Part shown: positions 17,821 through 27,596 of the stretch, one piece after another | Position numbering within the stretch: the first letter of the stretch is position 1 | Layout: every line of letters starts with the position of its first letter | From: Balneolaceae bacterium | GTDB taxonomy: Bacteria; Bacteroidota; Rhodothermia; Balneolales; Balneolaceae | DNA length: 62,318 nt | Direction of reading: 5' to 3' | Assembly: GCA_009711805.1 (NCBI GenBank) | Contig: VEMX01000049.1 | Span: 1-62,318 of the forward strand | The notes under the pieces: model-generated | Databases searched by the model: none | What the model was told of the DNA's origin: nothing | What the model saw: only the letters and a program-made list of their open reading frames with translations | Position numbers and translations under genes: made by a program

Positions 17821-19118
17821 GTTCCTTGATTTTCTTTTCCGAGCAAACGGTACATCGCTTTTTTGTAATCTTCAACCCCTGGCTGATCAAAAGGATTTAC
17901 CCCAATACTATAAACATATATACCAGTTAGCAACTCATAAAAATAGATCAATTCACCGATGTTTTCTTCATTCAGTGCATGTAAGCAAATTTTAACAACA
18001 GGAACATCACCGGAGCTGTGCGCTTCAATGGTTCCTTCTCTTGCTTTGGCATTAACCTGATGAAAATGTTTCCCTGATAAATAATTGAGTTTATCTCCAT
18101 TCTCAACCAGTTCATTAACAGTGAGTTTCGAGGTAGGGAGTTTCACCGTAATAAACGTTTCCATTAAGCTACGGCTTCCCTGTTGGATGAACTGTCCCAA
18201 ACTGTGCAGATCGGTAGAATATGTGGCTACAGCCGGAAAGATCCCCTTGCCTTCTTTCCCCTCGCTTTCTCCCAGGAGCTGTTGAATCCACCCACCAAAA
18301 GATTTTAATTCGGGCTCAAAAGACGAAATAACATCTATGGTTTTCCCCTTTCTGTACATTGCATGCCGAAGTGCAGCATATTCTATCACCGGCTCAGGAT
18401 TTTCCTCATACCTATTAAAAGCTCCAACTGCCCCATAAAATAGTGTACGGATATCATGCCCTGCCACCGCTATTGGAAGCAGACCAACCGGTGTTAACAC
18501 CGAAAAACGTCCCCCCACATTGTCGGGAATAATAAATTTCCGGTATCCTTTGTCTTCAATTAACTTATTAAGGACGCCCCCTTCTTTGCCTGTGGTGCAA
18601 ATAATTCTCTCTGAAGCCTCCTCTTCATACATCTCTTCCAAAAGTGGACGAATCATTCGAAATGACAGCGCTGTTTCGAGTGTGGATCCTGATTTTGAGA
18701 TAACATTCAGATAGATACTTTTGTGGGAGCCATCTTTTTTTTTCTCCTTGAGATAACTAAGCAATTGGGAAAGGTATTTACCTCCCATGTGATGTCCGGC
18801 ATAAATGATCTCCGGACCGTCGGCCCCAAAATGGGGAGACAACGCTTCTATCACTGCTTTAGCACCCAAATAAGATCCTCCAATGCCACAGACGATAAAG
18901 ATATCGGCTTGTTCCCGGATTTGAGCAGCCAAAGTTGATATCTCTTCAATTTCGGCATCATTAGGGTCAGAGAGAATATCTCTCCAACCCAACCATTCTG
19001 TCCCGGGACCATCTCCACTTTTTATAAGCTGAGATCCCTGCCGGGCATTTTTCTTTGCCGCATCAAAGTCTTGCTCTGTAATATATTTACGGGCGAAACT
19101 AATATCACATTCAATCAT
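17817..19118 (-). CDS. pgi: Glucose-6-phosphate isomerase
   Basis: Interconverts glucose-6-phosphate and fructose-6-phosphate. At 433 residues it belongs to the shorter, Bacillus-like form. Sugar-phosphate segments: FIVCGIGGSYLGAKAVIE near 73-90, NVISKSGSTLETALSFR near 139-155 and GGRFSVLTPVGLLP near 202-215. The late ANAREGT-like KAREGTIEAH and the terminal DQPGVEDYKK complete the active site. It starts two bases after pfkA, giving consecutive glycolytic steps in one run. Confidence 0.95.
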   Translation of the reverse strand: MIECDISFARKYITEQDFDAAKKNARQGSQLIKSGDGPGTEWLGWRDILSDPNDAEIEEISTLAAQIREQADIFIVCGIGGSYLGAKAVIEALSPHFGADGPEIIYAGHHMGGKYLSQLLSYLKEKKKDGSHKSIYLNVISKSGSTLETALSFRMIRPLLEEMYEEEASERIICTTGKEGGVLNKLIEDKGYRKFIIPDNVGGRFSVLTPVGLLPIAVAGHDIRTLFYGAVGAFNRYEENPEPVIEYAALRHAMYRKGKTIDVISSFEPELKSFGGWIQQLLGESEGKEGKGIFPAVATYSTDLHSLGQFIQQGSRSLMETFITVKLPTSKLTVNELVENGDKLNYLSGKHFHQVNAKAREGTIEAHSSGDVPVVKICLHALNEENIGELIYFYELLTGIYVYSIGVNPFDQPGVEDYKKAMYRLLGKENQGT

Positions 19119-19120
19119 AA

Positions 19121-20110
19121 TTATCTAAGTAATTTAGCTAGCTCTATAAGAGAATAGTCGAGATCTTTTTTCTTGGATACCACCACTCTCAAGGGAGTTA
19201 TTTTTAGTGCATTATTTACAATACCAACAACAATCTGGGAGTGGCCCTCCAAAAGCACTTTAACAGCATTTGCTCCCAACCTGCTTGCCAATACGCGATC
19301 CCGGGCCGAGGGTGAACCGCCCCGCTGAATATGACCGAGGATACATACCCGCATATCATATTGTTTAAAATCACCTTTTATTTTATCCGCGAGTTTTATG
19401 GCGCCACCTATTTCATCTCCTTCTGCCACCACAATGAGGCTGCTTCGTCGCTGTTCCTTAAGCATATCCTTGAGCTGCTTCTTAACCTCTTCAATATGGG
19501 TGAGTTCTTCGGGAAGCAGAGCCAGTTCTGCTCCACCAGCAATACTGGTTTCCAGGGCAATGAAGCCTGCATCTCTTCCCATAACCTCAACCAGGAACAT
19601 GCGCTCATGGGCATCCGCGGTGTCTCTGATTTTATCGATTGCATCCAAAGCGGTATTCAAGGCAGAGTCGTAACCTATGGTTTCGTCTGTTCCCACAATA
19701 TCATTATCGATAGTAGCAGGTATACCAATTACATTAATGCCATGCTCTTCACTTATAATATTTGCTCCGGCAAATGTGCCGTCTCCCCCAATCGTGATCA
19801 AGGCATCTATTTCATATTTTTTAAGATTTTCGGCAGCTTTTTTGCGACCTTCTTTTGTTCGAAACTCTTCGGACCGGGCAGATTTAAGAATGGTTCCTCC
19901 TCGTTGAATGATGTTTGATACCGAATGGGTATCCATAGTAATAAATTCATCATTTATAAGGCCAAAGTAACCATGTTTGATACCGTAGACCTCAACATTT
20001 TTATGGGCTGCAGTGCGTACCACTGCCCTGACAGCTGCATTCATTCCCGGAGAATCGCCACCGCTTGTGAGTAAACCAATTCGTTTTATATTTACTACTG
20101 AATTTGACAT
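19121..20110 (-). CDS. pfkA: ATP-dependent 6-phosphofructokinase
   Basis: Phosphorylates fructose-6-phosphate. At 329 residues it is of standard bacterial size. The ATP site GGDSPGMNAAVRAVVR is at 17-32 and GGDGTFAGA near 103. The catalytic TIDNDI segment is near 127, MGRDAGFIAL near 173 and GHIQRGGSPSARDR near 251. The Gly in GGDGT favours ATP use over pyrophosphate. First gene of the 12-gene run; divergent from the prenyl synthase gene with about 100 bases between them that probably hold both promoters. Confidence 0.96.
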   Translation of the reverse strand: MSNSVVNIKRIGLLTSGGDSPGMNAAVRAVVRTAAHKNVEVYGIKHGYFGLINDEFITMDTHSVSNIIQRGGTILKSARSEEFRTKEGRKKAAENLKKYEIDALITIGGDGTFAGANIISEEHGINVIGIPATIDNDIVGTDETIGYDSALNTALDAIDKIRDTADAHERMFLVEVMGRDAGFIALETSIAGGAELALLPEELTHIEEVKKQLKDMLKEQRRSSLIVVAEGDEIGGAIKLADKIKGDFKQYDMRVCILGHIQRGGSPSARDRVLASRLGANAVKVLLEGHSQIVVGIVNNALKITPLRVVVSKKKDLDYSLIELAKLLR

Positions 20111-20210
20111 AAAATATTAACTGAGTGTGTGAGTGATTGAAAGTAAATATTTGTTGTTTATAATGAGTAAATTTAATGCTTCCAAGTTTAAGAAAATTTA
20201 AACATAATTG

Positions 20211-21230
20211 ATGATCGATAGCCAAGAGCTACAAAAGATTACTTCAGAAACAATTACCCGCAAAACCCTGAGCGATATTACAGCTCCTGTGTCAGAAAAT
20301 CTCTCCGACTTCCGTGAGTTTTTTAAGGATACAATCCGTTCTGATGTTTTTGTACTCGACCAGTTAGTCAAATATTTACTGAAGCAGAAAGGTAAAGAAT
20401 TACGACCAACTCTCGTATTTATGACTGCAAAATTATTTGGTGACATTAACCATCGTAGTTATGTAGCAGCTACTATGATTGAGTTGTTGCACACGGCTAC
20501 TCTCATTCATGATGATGTTGTTGATGAAGCCGATACACGCCGGGGGTTTGTAAGTATCAACAAGATCTGGAAAAATAAAGCCGGGGTATTGCTTGGAGAT
20601 TTTCTGCTTTCAAAAGGATTACTGATTTCACTTGAACACAAAGAATTCCACCTCCTTGAAGTTCAATCTCGTGCCGTACAAAAAATGAGTGAAGGTGAAT
20701 TGAGGCAGCTTAAAACAGCCGGCCTGTTTAATATGACTGAGGAACGCTATTACCAAATTATCTCAGAAAAAACAGCCAGCCTTATCTCAACTTGTTGCGA
20801 ATGCGGAGCTATTTCGGCCACTGATGATGAGCAAAAACATTTATTAATGAGAGAGATTGGCTACAATATTGGTATTGCCTTTCAAATCAGGGACGACCTG
20901 TTTGATTATGGAATGTATGACATAGGAAAACCCACCCGCAACGACATCCAGGAACGCAAAGTAACGCTTCCCCTGATAAAGGCTCTTGAGAATGCATCCA
21001 GGAAACAGTCGGCCCATATTCGGGCGCTTATGAAAAAGCGTAAGAAAAGTTCAAAGAATACGGAAGACATCGTAAATTTTGTTCATAAAAACGGGGGGAT
21101 GCAGGCAGCAAAAGAAGCCATGTACACCTATGCCAACAAAGCTATTGAAGTACTGGAGCAAATATCAGAATCATCGCACAGAAGTGATTTTGCTGACCTG
21201 ATTCATTTTGTGATAACCCGGAAGAAGTAG
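20211..21230 (+). CDS. Long-chain polyprenyl diphosphate synthase
   Basis: Trans-prenyltransferase, 339 residues, probably making the side chain of menaquinone. The first Asp-rich motif HDDVVDEADTRRG is near residue 98 and the second, QIRDDLFDYG, near 224. The KGKELRP substrate motif is near 61. It resembles IspB/HepT. Chain length is not predictable by eye. I use the ATG at 20211 rather than the TTG one codon earlier. It is followed eight bases later by lpxH, forming an envelope-related run. Confidence 0.92.
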   Translation: MIDSQELQKITSETITRKTLSDITAPVSENLSDFREFFKDTIRSDVFVLDQLVKYLLKQKGKELRPTLVFMTAKLFGDINHRSYVAATMIELLHTATLIHDDVVDEADTRRGFVSINKIWKNKAGVLLGDFLLSKGLLISLEHKEFHLLEVQSRAVQKMSEGELRQLKTAGLFNMTEERYYQIISEKTASLISTCCECGAISATDDEQKHLLMREIGYNIGIAFQIRDDLFDYGMYDIGKPTRNDIQERKVTLPLIKALENASRKQSAHIRALMKKRKKSSKNTEDIVNFVHKNGGMQAAKEAMYTYANKAIEVLEQISESSHRSDFADLIHFVITRKK

Positions 21231-21238
21231 TCCCAATA

Positions 21239-22018
21239 ATGAAGTACCGGAAACACCTTTTTATATCAGATGTTCATCTGGGAGCATTTCCCACAAAAAT
21301 TAATGCCCAAATTGAAGAAGACCTCATTTGTCTTATCAACCATTGTATAGACGAACGCTATCGTATTTATGTGCTGGGCGATTTATTTGATTACTGGATG
21401 GAGTATCCTGAAAAAGGATTTGTCCCTGCACTGGGTAGAAAAGTTCTGGATGCTTTTGAAAAGTACAACCATACCGTAGAAGCAGCAGTTTTTATTACCG
21501 GTAATCATGACAATTGGACATTCGGGCATTTTGCAAAACGGGGATTCGACATAGAGCATAATTTCAGATTAACACAGATACAACAAAAACGCTTACTGCT
21601 TATGCATGGAGATGGGGTAGCCGCCTCAAAAATCGATTTCCCCCGGGCGGCCTTTCACCGGTTACTGAGAAGCAATTCTTTTGTAAATGCATACCAAACG
21701 GTACTCCCTCCCCGGCAGGGACTCGCGGCAATGAAAATGTTTTCTTCATTCAGCAAAAAGAATAATTATTTAAATCCTGAACCGTTAAACCGACAGGCAA
21801 AAAAGATCTTTAACAAACACAACCTGGATTTCATCTTAAGCGGACATGATCACATACCCCGGGAAGAAACATTCAGGAACGGAACCTATATAAATCTTGG
21901 AACCTTTTTTAAACACCGGAGTTTAGCGGTATTTGAGGACAACAAATTATCTCTCTCTATTTGGGATGCGGATACAAAAAGTTTGTTACCTTTCTCTTCA
22001 ATGAAAAAACAAGCATGA
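21239..22018 (+). CDS. UDP-2,3-diacylglucosamine diphosphatase (LpxH-like)
   Basis: A 259-residue calcineurin-like phosphoesterase that hydrolyses UDP-2,3-diacylglucosamine in lipid A synthesis. Metal motifs in order: SDVHLG (10-15), GDLFDYW (47-53), GNHDNW (88-93), MHGDG (about 122) and GHDHIP (about 201). Its presence supports a lipid A-bearing outer membrane. The last codons overlap the start of the PBP gene by four bases (ATGA). Confidence 0.88.
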   Translation: MKYRKHLFISDVHLGAFPTKINAQIEEDLICLINHCIDERYRIYVLGDLFDYWMEYPEKGFVPALGRKVLDAFEKYNHTVEAAVFITGNHDNWTFGHFAKRGFDIEHNFRLTQIQQKRLLLMHGDGVAASKIDFPRAAFHRLLRSNSFVNAYQTVLPPRQGLAAMKMFSSFSKKNNYLNPEPLNRQAKKIFNKHNLDFILSGHDHIPREETFRNGTYINLGTFFKHRSLAVFEDNKLSLSIWDADTKSLLPFSSMKKQA

Positions 22019-24348
22019 GCGACACTGAAAACAACAATATAGATAGTGAGCGGTATTTCAACGATCCTGAATACCGAAAGCAGATTTTAGAGGAGCGTAA
22101 AAAACGCAATGCTTCAACAGCATCAAACTCCTCCCTGCTTTCCAGGAAAATAATGATTTGGGGAGGTTCGGCCCTGGGTGTTATGTGTATTGTAATGCTG
22201 ACCTATATTATATATTTGTTTCAGGGGCTGCCCCCTGCCGATAAGTTTGAAAATCCGGATACGGCCATAGCTTCTGAAATCCGCAGCCGTGATGGAGCAG
22301 TTCTTGATAAATATTTTGTAGAAAACAGGACTTGGGTTCGTTATGAAGAAATATCAGGAAATGCAATTGACGCTCTAATTGCGACCGAAGATCATCGCTT
22401 CTACAGCCACTGGGGTATGGATATGTTCCGAACCCTGGCAATCCCCATCAACATATTAAGGGGGCGCTGGGAAGGTGCCTCAACCATCAGCCAGCAACTG
22501 GCCCGGAATATGTATAAAGAAATTGGCCAAAAATTTTCCTATTCCAGAAAATTCCGGGAAATGATTACGGCAGTACAGCTCGAACGTAATTATACTAAGC
22601 GCGAGATTGTAGAAATGTATCTTAATACGGTGGAATTTCCGAACTCAGCCTTTGGTATTGAAGCAGCCTCTCAAACTCATTTTGGAAAACCTGCCAAGGA
22701 ATTGACAGTATCTGAAGCCGCCTTAATGATTGGTTCGTTGCAAGCTATATTCACCAATAATCCCCGCATTAACCCTGAAAATGCAAAGAAGAGACGTAAT
22801 ATAGTTCTGTTGCTCATGAAACGAAGAGGGTTTATCACCGAAACAGAATATCAAATGTTGGCCGATGAACCCATTGTACTCGATTATCATCCTCCCTTCT
22901 CTTCAGGGCAAGAAACACGCTACTTTAGCCAGTACGTACGCCAAAAAATTGAACCCTGGTTACAGGAAAATGGCTATGATCTTTTTAAAGACGGACTGGT
23001 AATCTATACCACCATCGACTCCCGATTGCAACAGCATGCAGAAAAGGCCGTCAAAACAAAGCTCGACTCCTTGCAAACAATTTTTAAAAACGAATGGACT
23101 TCCCCGGGCAGTGATGAGTATATGGATCTCTTTTGGAAAAAATACCCAACCTACCTGATTCAGTTTTTAGAAAAAACCGATCGCTTTAAAAATGGATACC
23201 AGAAGTACAATACTAAATTCAGGCAAGTTGTGTACGATTCACTAATGCAGGATACCGCTTTTGTTGATTCTGTCAAAAGAGCTAATACGCGTTTAGAAGC
23301 GGGATTTGTGGCCATTGAACCTGATAATGGAAATGTTTTAGCCTGGGTAGGAGGATCTGATTATGGAAGTGTACAGTACGACCATGTATACCAATCCCAG
23401 CGACAGGCAGGTTCCACTTTTAAGCCTTTCGTATATACCGTAGCCATTGATAATGGATTTAAACCTTATCACAAGTTTTCTAAATATCCCATCTCTTTCT
23501 ACCAAAAAAATGGCAATGTGTGGGATCCTAAAGATTCATCGGTAGACGATGGCCCGACAATGGTTCCTTTAAGAAAAGGCCTGGCAAAAAGTATGAATAA
23601 CGTTACCGTTCGTTTACTGCCAGAACTGGCAGGAGCTCCCGGTACCAATAAGCAATGGGAATTGACACCGGCAGTACGTAAAATCAAAGACATGGCTTCC
23701 AAGATGGGAATTGATATGAGCGATGTTCCGGACTTCCCTGCCATTGCCCTGGGTACCGCAGAAGTGTCGTTATTAGAACTCACCAGCGCCTATACTACCT
23801 TTGCCAATAAAGGAGTGCATATTGAACCGATCGCCTTAACCCGTATTGAAGACAAACAGGGGAATGTATTGAAGGAGTATAATCCCAAATACACCCAGGA
23901 AGTCATCAGTCCTGAAACAGCTTATATAATGACAGACATGATGCGTGGGGTTATCCGGGGAGGTGAAGGATTCCACGGAACAGGAGTACGCTTGAGAAAT
24001 AAATACGGGGTGAGTCAGGATGTTGCGGGGAAAACCGGAACTACCAATAATGCATCTGACAACTGGTTTGTAGCTATGATGCCCCATATTGTAATGGGTG
24101 CATGGGTGGGTGGCGAAGACCTTAAAATTCGGTTTAATCAGGATGTTGGGTACTCAAGCATTGGTCAGGGTGCCCGGACCGCTCTTCCCATCGTTGGAAC
24201 TTTTATTAATTCGGCTTCTGCAGATGAACAAGCCTATTGGAAATTTGATTCCTTTGAACCCCCTCCCGGTTTCATTCCTCCTGTAGATCCTAACAAAGCC
24301 GAAAATGATCTTCTCAAAGATGAGAATAAGGGTAAAATTGGCTGGTAA
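22015..24348 (+). CDS. Penicillin-binding protein 1A (transglycosylase/transpeptidase)
   Basis: Class A bifunctional peptidoglycan synthase, 777 residues. It has a cytoplasmic N-terminus, one membrane segment (about 46-69), a GT51 domain with ATEDHRFYSHWG (122-133) and GASTISQQLARNMY, and a transpeptidase domain. The active-site Ser sits in GSTFKPF (about 464), SMNN near 525 and KTGTTNN near 672. I place the start at the ATG overlapping lpxH. A longer in-frame reading to a TTG at 21961 would run inside lpxH. The C-terminus ends in a charged tail. Confidence 0.95.
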   Translation: MSDTENNNIDSERYFNDPEYRKQILEERKKRNASTASNSSLLSRKIMIWGGSALGVMCIVMLTYIIYLFQGLPPADKFENPDTAIASEIRSRDGAVLDKYFVENRTWVRYEEISGNAIDALIATEDHRFYSHWGMDMFRTLAIPINILRGRWEGASTISQQLARNMYKEIGQKFSYSRKFREMITAVQLERNYTKREIVEMYLNTVEFPNSAFGIEAASQTHFGKPAKELTVSEAALMIGSLQAIFTNNPRINPENAKKRRNIVLLLMKRRGFITETEYQMLADEPIVLDYHPPFSSGQETRYFSQYVRQKIEPWLQENGYDLFKDGLVIYTTIDSRLQQHAEKAVKTKLDSLQTIFKNEWTSPGSDEYMDLFWKKYPTYLIQFLEKTDRFKNGYQKYNTKFRQVVYDSLMQDTAFVDSVKRANTRLEAGFVAIEPDNGNVLAWVGGSDYGSVQYDHVYQSQRQAGSTFKPFVYTVAIDNGFKPYHKFSKYPISFYQKNGNVWDPKDSSVDDGPTMVPLRKGLAKSMNNVTVRLLPELAGAPGTNKQWELTPAVRKIKDMASKMGIDMSDVPDFPAIALGTAEVSLLELTSAYTTFANKGVHIEPIALTRIEDKQGNVLKEYNPKYTQEVISPETAYIMTDMMRGVIRGGEGFHGTGVRLRNKYGVSQDVAGKTGTTNNASDNWFVAMMPHIVMGAWVGGEDLKIRFNQDVGYSSIGQGARTALPIVGTFINSASADEQAYWKFDSFEPPPGFIPPVDPNKAENDLLKDENKGKIGW

Positions 24349-24588
24349 CCTTTAATTACCCTCTCCTATTCTTGATCTAATAAATAGTATAAAGGTTGTG
24401 AACACAGCTTTTCTTTTCCTGGGGTGGGACTTAACTTGTAGTCTTTTCGGGAGTGAAATACTAAGGGAACTATCAGGTTGCATTGAGTTACCCCCGCTAA
24501 GCCCGCTGTCCATTCCAGTTACATAAATAGGCTAAAATAGTTGGAGCAAAGCATGCTGCTAAACGCAGATTGAAACAACCTGGGTCAG

Positions 24589-25323
24589 TTAAAAATCAAA
24601 GTCGTCCATAAATTCTACGGGCTCTTTCGGCATAGCTATTGCAAGCCCTAAGTAAACCAATAAACTTGCTCCGTATCCCATAAAGAATGCAGCTACAAAA
24701 ATGAATCGCACCACGGTAGAACTGATTCCAAAATACTTTGCCAACCCACCGCAAACACCAGCCAGTTTTTTGTTAGACCGGGATTTCATTAATTTTTTGG
24801 CGTGGCGATAGCCGTAGGCATCAAAATCCATATTGGACGACTTAGCCCCGGAACTACTTCCAAAGTCTGAATCAAGATCATTACTCAATCGTGAAGTTGA
24901 GCTTGGTTTTTTTGCCCCGCTAATTTCAGCGCCATGGATATCAGAGTATTGTTGCTTGGCTTTACGTCTTTTCTTTTTCGCTTTTTTGCGTTTTCGCTCT
25001 TTCTTTCTGTCGCCCACGAAGAACCCAAACCCAATCAAGGTAACAAGTATTCCTCCTACAATTGGTAAAACATCCACAGAATTTCTAACAAATTCTCCCA
25101 ATCCTTCTCCTACAGGTATTCCAATCCATTGAATTAAAAAAGTGAGAGACAGAAACAGCATTACCATTCCTGATATCGTTGCTACGTTCCAAATGCCCTT
25201 CCCGGTATCTTTTTCTTCCTCTTTAAGGAAGTCCTGCATCGTAGTATTAAGATCGAATTCATCGAACTCCAGAGAAGCAGTTCCGGTTTGTGATTTTGTT
25301 TTTTGCTTTGATTGTTCAGCCAT
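24589..25323 (-). CDS. PspC-domain membrane protein
   Basis: A 244-residue protein. The N-terminal cytoplasmic segment is followed by two membrane helices (about 45-68 and 80-103). A strongly basic linker (KKERKRKKAKKKRRK) and a Ser-rich region come next. A C-terminal PspC domain starts with RSNKKLAGVCGGLAKYFGIS (about 180-199), followed by further membrane helices. PspC proteins take part in envelope-stress responses, but the other psp genes are absent here. Strong GGAGG before the ATG. Lies 78 bases after fau. Confidence 0.85.
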   Translation of the reverse strand: MAEQSKQKTKSQTGTASLEFDEFDLNTTMQDFLKEEEKDTGKGIWNVATISGMVMLFLSLTFLIQWIGIPVGEGLGEFVRNSVDVLPIVGGILVTLIGFGFFVGDRKKERKRKKAKKKRRKAKQQYSDIHGAEISGAKKPSSTSRLSNDLDSDFGSSSGAKSSNMDFDAYGYRHAKKLMKSRSNKKLAGVCGGLAKYFGISSTVVRFIFVAAFFMGYGASLLVYLGLAIAMPKEPVEFMDDFDF

Positions 25324-25401
25324 AATTTTCCTCCAGATGACAACTACGAGTCAATCCTCGTAATGTTACGTCATTATACCAGATTATTCGGTCATTCTTT
25401 C

Positions 25402-25977
25402 TTACGTTTTTAAAATACCTTTATTTGTAATAAGTACATCTAATTTTACATCAAAATCTTCGGTCGGTATTTCCTTTTGTACAAAACGCTCAAATACCAA
25501 TCCCACTTTTATACCCTCAGTGTGGCTTAGAAACCGATCATAAAAACCCTTACCATATCCCAGGCGATTTCCCTGCTTATCAGCTGCCACCATAGGAACT
25601 ATAATCAGATCAAAAACATCGATGTGGACTTTCTCAGCATCAGTAGGTTCCAACACTCCCCATATATTAGGAGATAAATCATCAAACGAATGTAGCCTTA
25701 CATGGCTAAGGGTTCCATCTTCAAAATTAGTTACAGGCACATATACTTCTTTATCGGCCGCCAGTAGCTTTTTGATAAATGAGTGAGTGTTTACTTCTCT
25801 CCTTTGATTCATCGAGACATAGCAGTGGATTTTCTGCGCTTTCAGAAACAAATCTGTCTCCATCAACTGAGATACAAGCTGATCTGATTTTCTTTTCCAA
25901 ACTTCTTCAGGAATCGTATCTCTGGAAGCCAATATTTCTCTTCGCAATTCCTCTTTTTGCTGTTGAATAGCAGACAT
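25402..25977 (-). CDS. 5-formyltetrahydrofolate cyclo-ligase
   Basis: A 191-residue enzyme (5-FCL/YgfA family) converting 5-formyl-THF to 5,10-methenyl-THF with ATP, returning it to the active folate pool. The N-terminus EELRREILASRD and the C-terminal signature GNRLGYGKGFYDRFL (about 136-150) are diagnostic. ATG start, two bases after bshC, so probably co-transcribed. It shares the folate theme with folA, thyA and metF elsewhere in the window. Confidence 0.93.
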   Translation of the reverse strand: MSAIQQQKEELRREILASRDTIPEEVWKRKSDQLVSQLMETDLFLKAQKIHCYVSMNQRREVNTHSFIKKLLAADKEVYVPVTNFEDGTLSHVRLHSFDDLSPNIWGVLEPTDAEKVHIDVFDLIIVPMVAADKQGNRLGYGKGFYDRFLSHTEGIKVGLVFERFVQKEIPTEDFDVKLDVLITNKGILKT

Positions 25978-25979
25978 TA

Positions 25980-27593
25980 CTATAAATGGATAAGGTGATG
26001 CGTTGACAAATCCAGTTCTTGCTCTTCCAATTCATCAATCAGTTTGGACCAAATATCCAGCCCATACTTATTCATAAAATAAACAGGAGAAACGGATCGC
26101 TCCTGTAACCCTCCATCGGGAAACAGGTTCACTTTGATCTTCTCAATTCTTTTAATTTGTGTTACTTCCTGCTGTTTAATGGATCGATAAACCTTCCCTT
26201 TCAGTTTATCCAGTTCGTTTGAAAAACCGGCAATGGTTTTGCCTACAGTTCCATCGAGGGTGGGATCTATTTCGTTTATTACTTTAGAAGGTCTTTCGGT
26301 TGTGGATTGTATATCCTGTTTCCATTTTCCGAACACAGCTTCCAGGTCGGGGGTATCGGCCTGTTCAACAAATTCCTTTTCGAGATCTTCGATACGTTTA
26401 CTGTAATCCGAAAAATCGAAAGGAAGTTTCTCTGTAATACGCGAAATCCCTGATTCAATCAGCGTAATGCTTAGCCGGGGGAAAATAACCGGCATTTCCA
26501 GGTCAAACTCATGGTAAAGCTTCTTCATTTGTGCGTAATAAGCAATTTCGCCCGGCCCGGCTACATACCCCAGGGTTGGCAACAGCTTGTCTTGCAAAAT
26601 CGGACGCATAAATACATTTGGTGAAAAAGCATGCGGCTGATCTTCTATTGCCTGCAGTAATTGCTCATGATTCCAGTTTGTATCCGCTGCTTTCCATCCG
26701 CTACCGTCTTTTTGTATTTTAACCCGGCCTTGCTCTTTTGATACATAAAATAGATTTGTGTCTCCATTTGTCACTTGTTGATGGTAACCCTCATCTACCT
26801 CGGTACTCTGCTTTTCAATAGCCTGATGGATAGGGTCAGCTTCTTCTATAGAGTGCTTTAGTTCTGCTTTCAGAAGCTCTTTAACCGCTGGATAATTACT
26901 ACCGGCTATGAGCACCCCTTCTTTGGCAAACCAATGATTTATCAGCCTGGCAAAAGCCTGTCCATGGGTATGCCCTTCTTTATAATATCCCTGTAGCTGG
27001 GACCACAAAGCTTCCGTAAAATCAGTATCGAACAATTCCTCTTTTACCTTTTCCTTAAAAGACAAGAACTCAGCATTAATTAACTGATCGGCTACGGCAA
27101 AGTTATTCCCTTCTTTATCAAGCTTAATTTTATGAAAATCTTTACGCCCCAATATTCCAGTCCAGGCAATTTCATCAAAATCATGGTCTTCATCTGCCAT
27201 CCAAAATACGGGAACCACAGGTCGGTTTAATTTCTCTTCCCACTTTCGGGCCAGCAGTATAGCTGTTGCTGTTTTATAGACTGTAAAAAGGGGGCCACCA
27301 TACACTCCCAACTGTTGACCTGTTACAACGGTAAGTACATTATCCTGCCTAAGTTTTTGAAGTGGAGCATCCTGCTCTTCTTCAATTCCCAGTGATGTAT
27401 GATAATCTTTTAAGGCAGTTATATAATCTGTGCGGTGGGTACCCCCTTTTAATTGCTTACTCCTTTTTTCTATATCAGCATCCCGAAGTGGGTTATAAGT
27501 ATATAAGGAGGAAAGCTTACTGAAGTTGGAAATATATGTTTGAAATAATGACGAAAATGGAAGTTTTGAAAAGGTACAGCCGTTAATATCCAA
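25980..27593 (-). CDS. bshC: Bacillithiol biosynthesis cysteine-adding enzyme BshC
   Basis: Predicted to add cysteine to glucosaminyl-malate, the last step of bacillithiol synthesis. It is 537 residues long. The N-terminal Rossmann core carries VTGQQLGVYGGPLFTVYKT (about 88-106) and PVFWMADEDHDFDEI (about 127-141), both typical of BshC. A long helical domain follows, with an N-terminal TYISNF-type segment preceding the core. The start is TTG, preceded by AAGGG seven bases upstream; no ATG is available nearby. BshA and BshB are not in this window. Confidence 0.92.
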   Translation of the reverse strand: MDINGCTFSKLPFSSLFQTYISNFSKLSSLYTYNPLRDADIEKRSKQLKGGTHRTDYITALKDYHTSLGIEEEQDAPLQKLRQDNVLTVVTGQQLGVYGGPLFTVYKTATAILLARKWEEKLNRPVVPVFWMADEDHDFDEIAWTGILGRKDFHKIKLDKEGNNFAVADQLINAEFLSFKEKVKEELFDTDFTEALWSQLQGYYKEGHTHGQAFARLINHWFAKEGVLIAGSNYPAVKELLKAELKHSIEEADPIHQAIEKQSTEVDEGYHQQVTNGDTNLFYVSKEQGRVKIQKDGSGWKAADTNWNHEQLLQAIEDQPHAFSPNVFMRPILQDKLLPTLGYVAGPGEIAYYAQMKKLYHEFDLEMPVIFPRLSITLIESGISRITEKLPFDFSDYSKRIEDLEKEFVEQADTPDLEAVFGKWKQDIQSTTERPSKVINEIDPTLDGTVGKTIAGFSNELDKLKGKVYRSIKQQEVTQIKRIEKIKVNLFPDGGLQERSVSPVYFMNKYGLDIWSKLIDELEEQELDLSTHHLIHL

Positions 27594-27596
27594 AAT

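Noticed and set aside
19331-19918. A 195-codon plus-strand frame opposite pfkA
   Set aside because: It lies wholly inside a clear pfkA gene on the other strand and its translation shows no domain pattern.
21961-22014. Longer start for penicillin-binding protein 1A
   Set aside because: It would use a TTG deep inside lpxH. The ATG overlapping the lpxH stop gives a normal cytoplasmic N-terminus.
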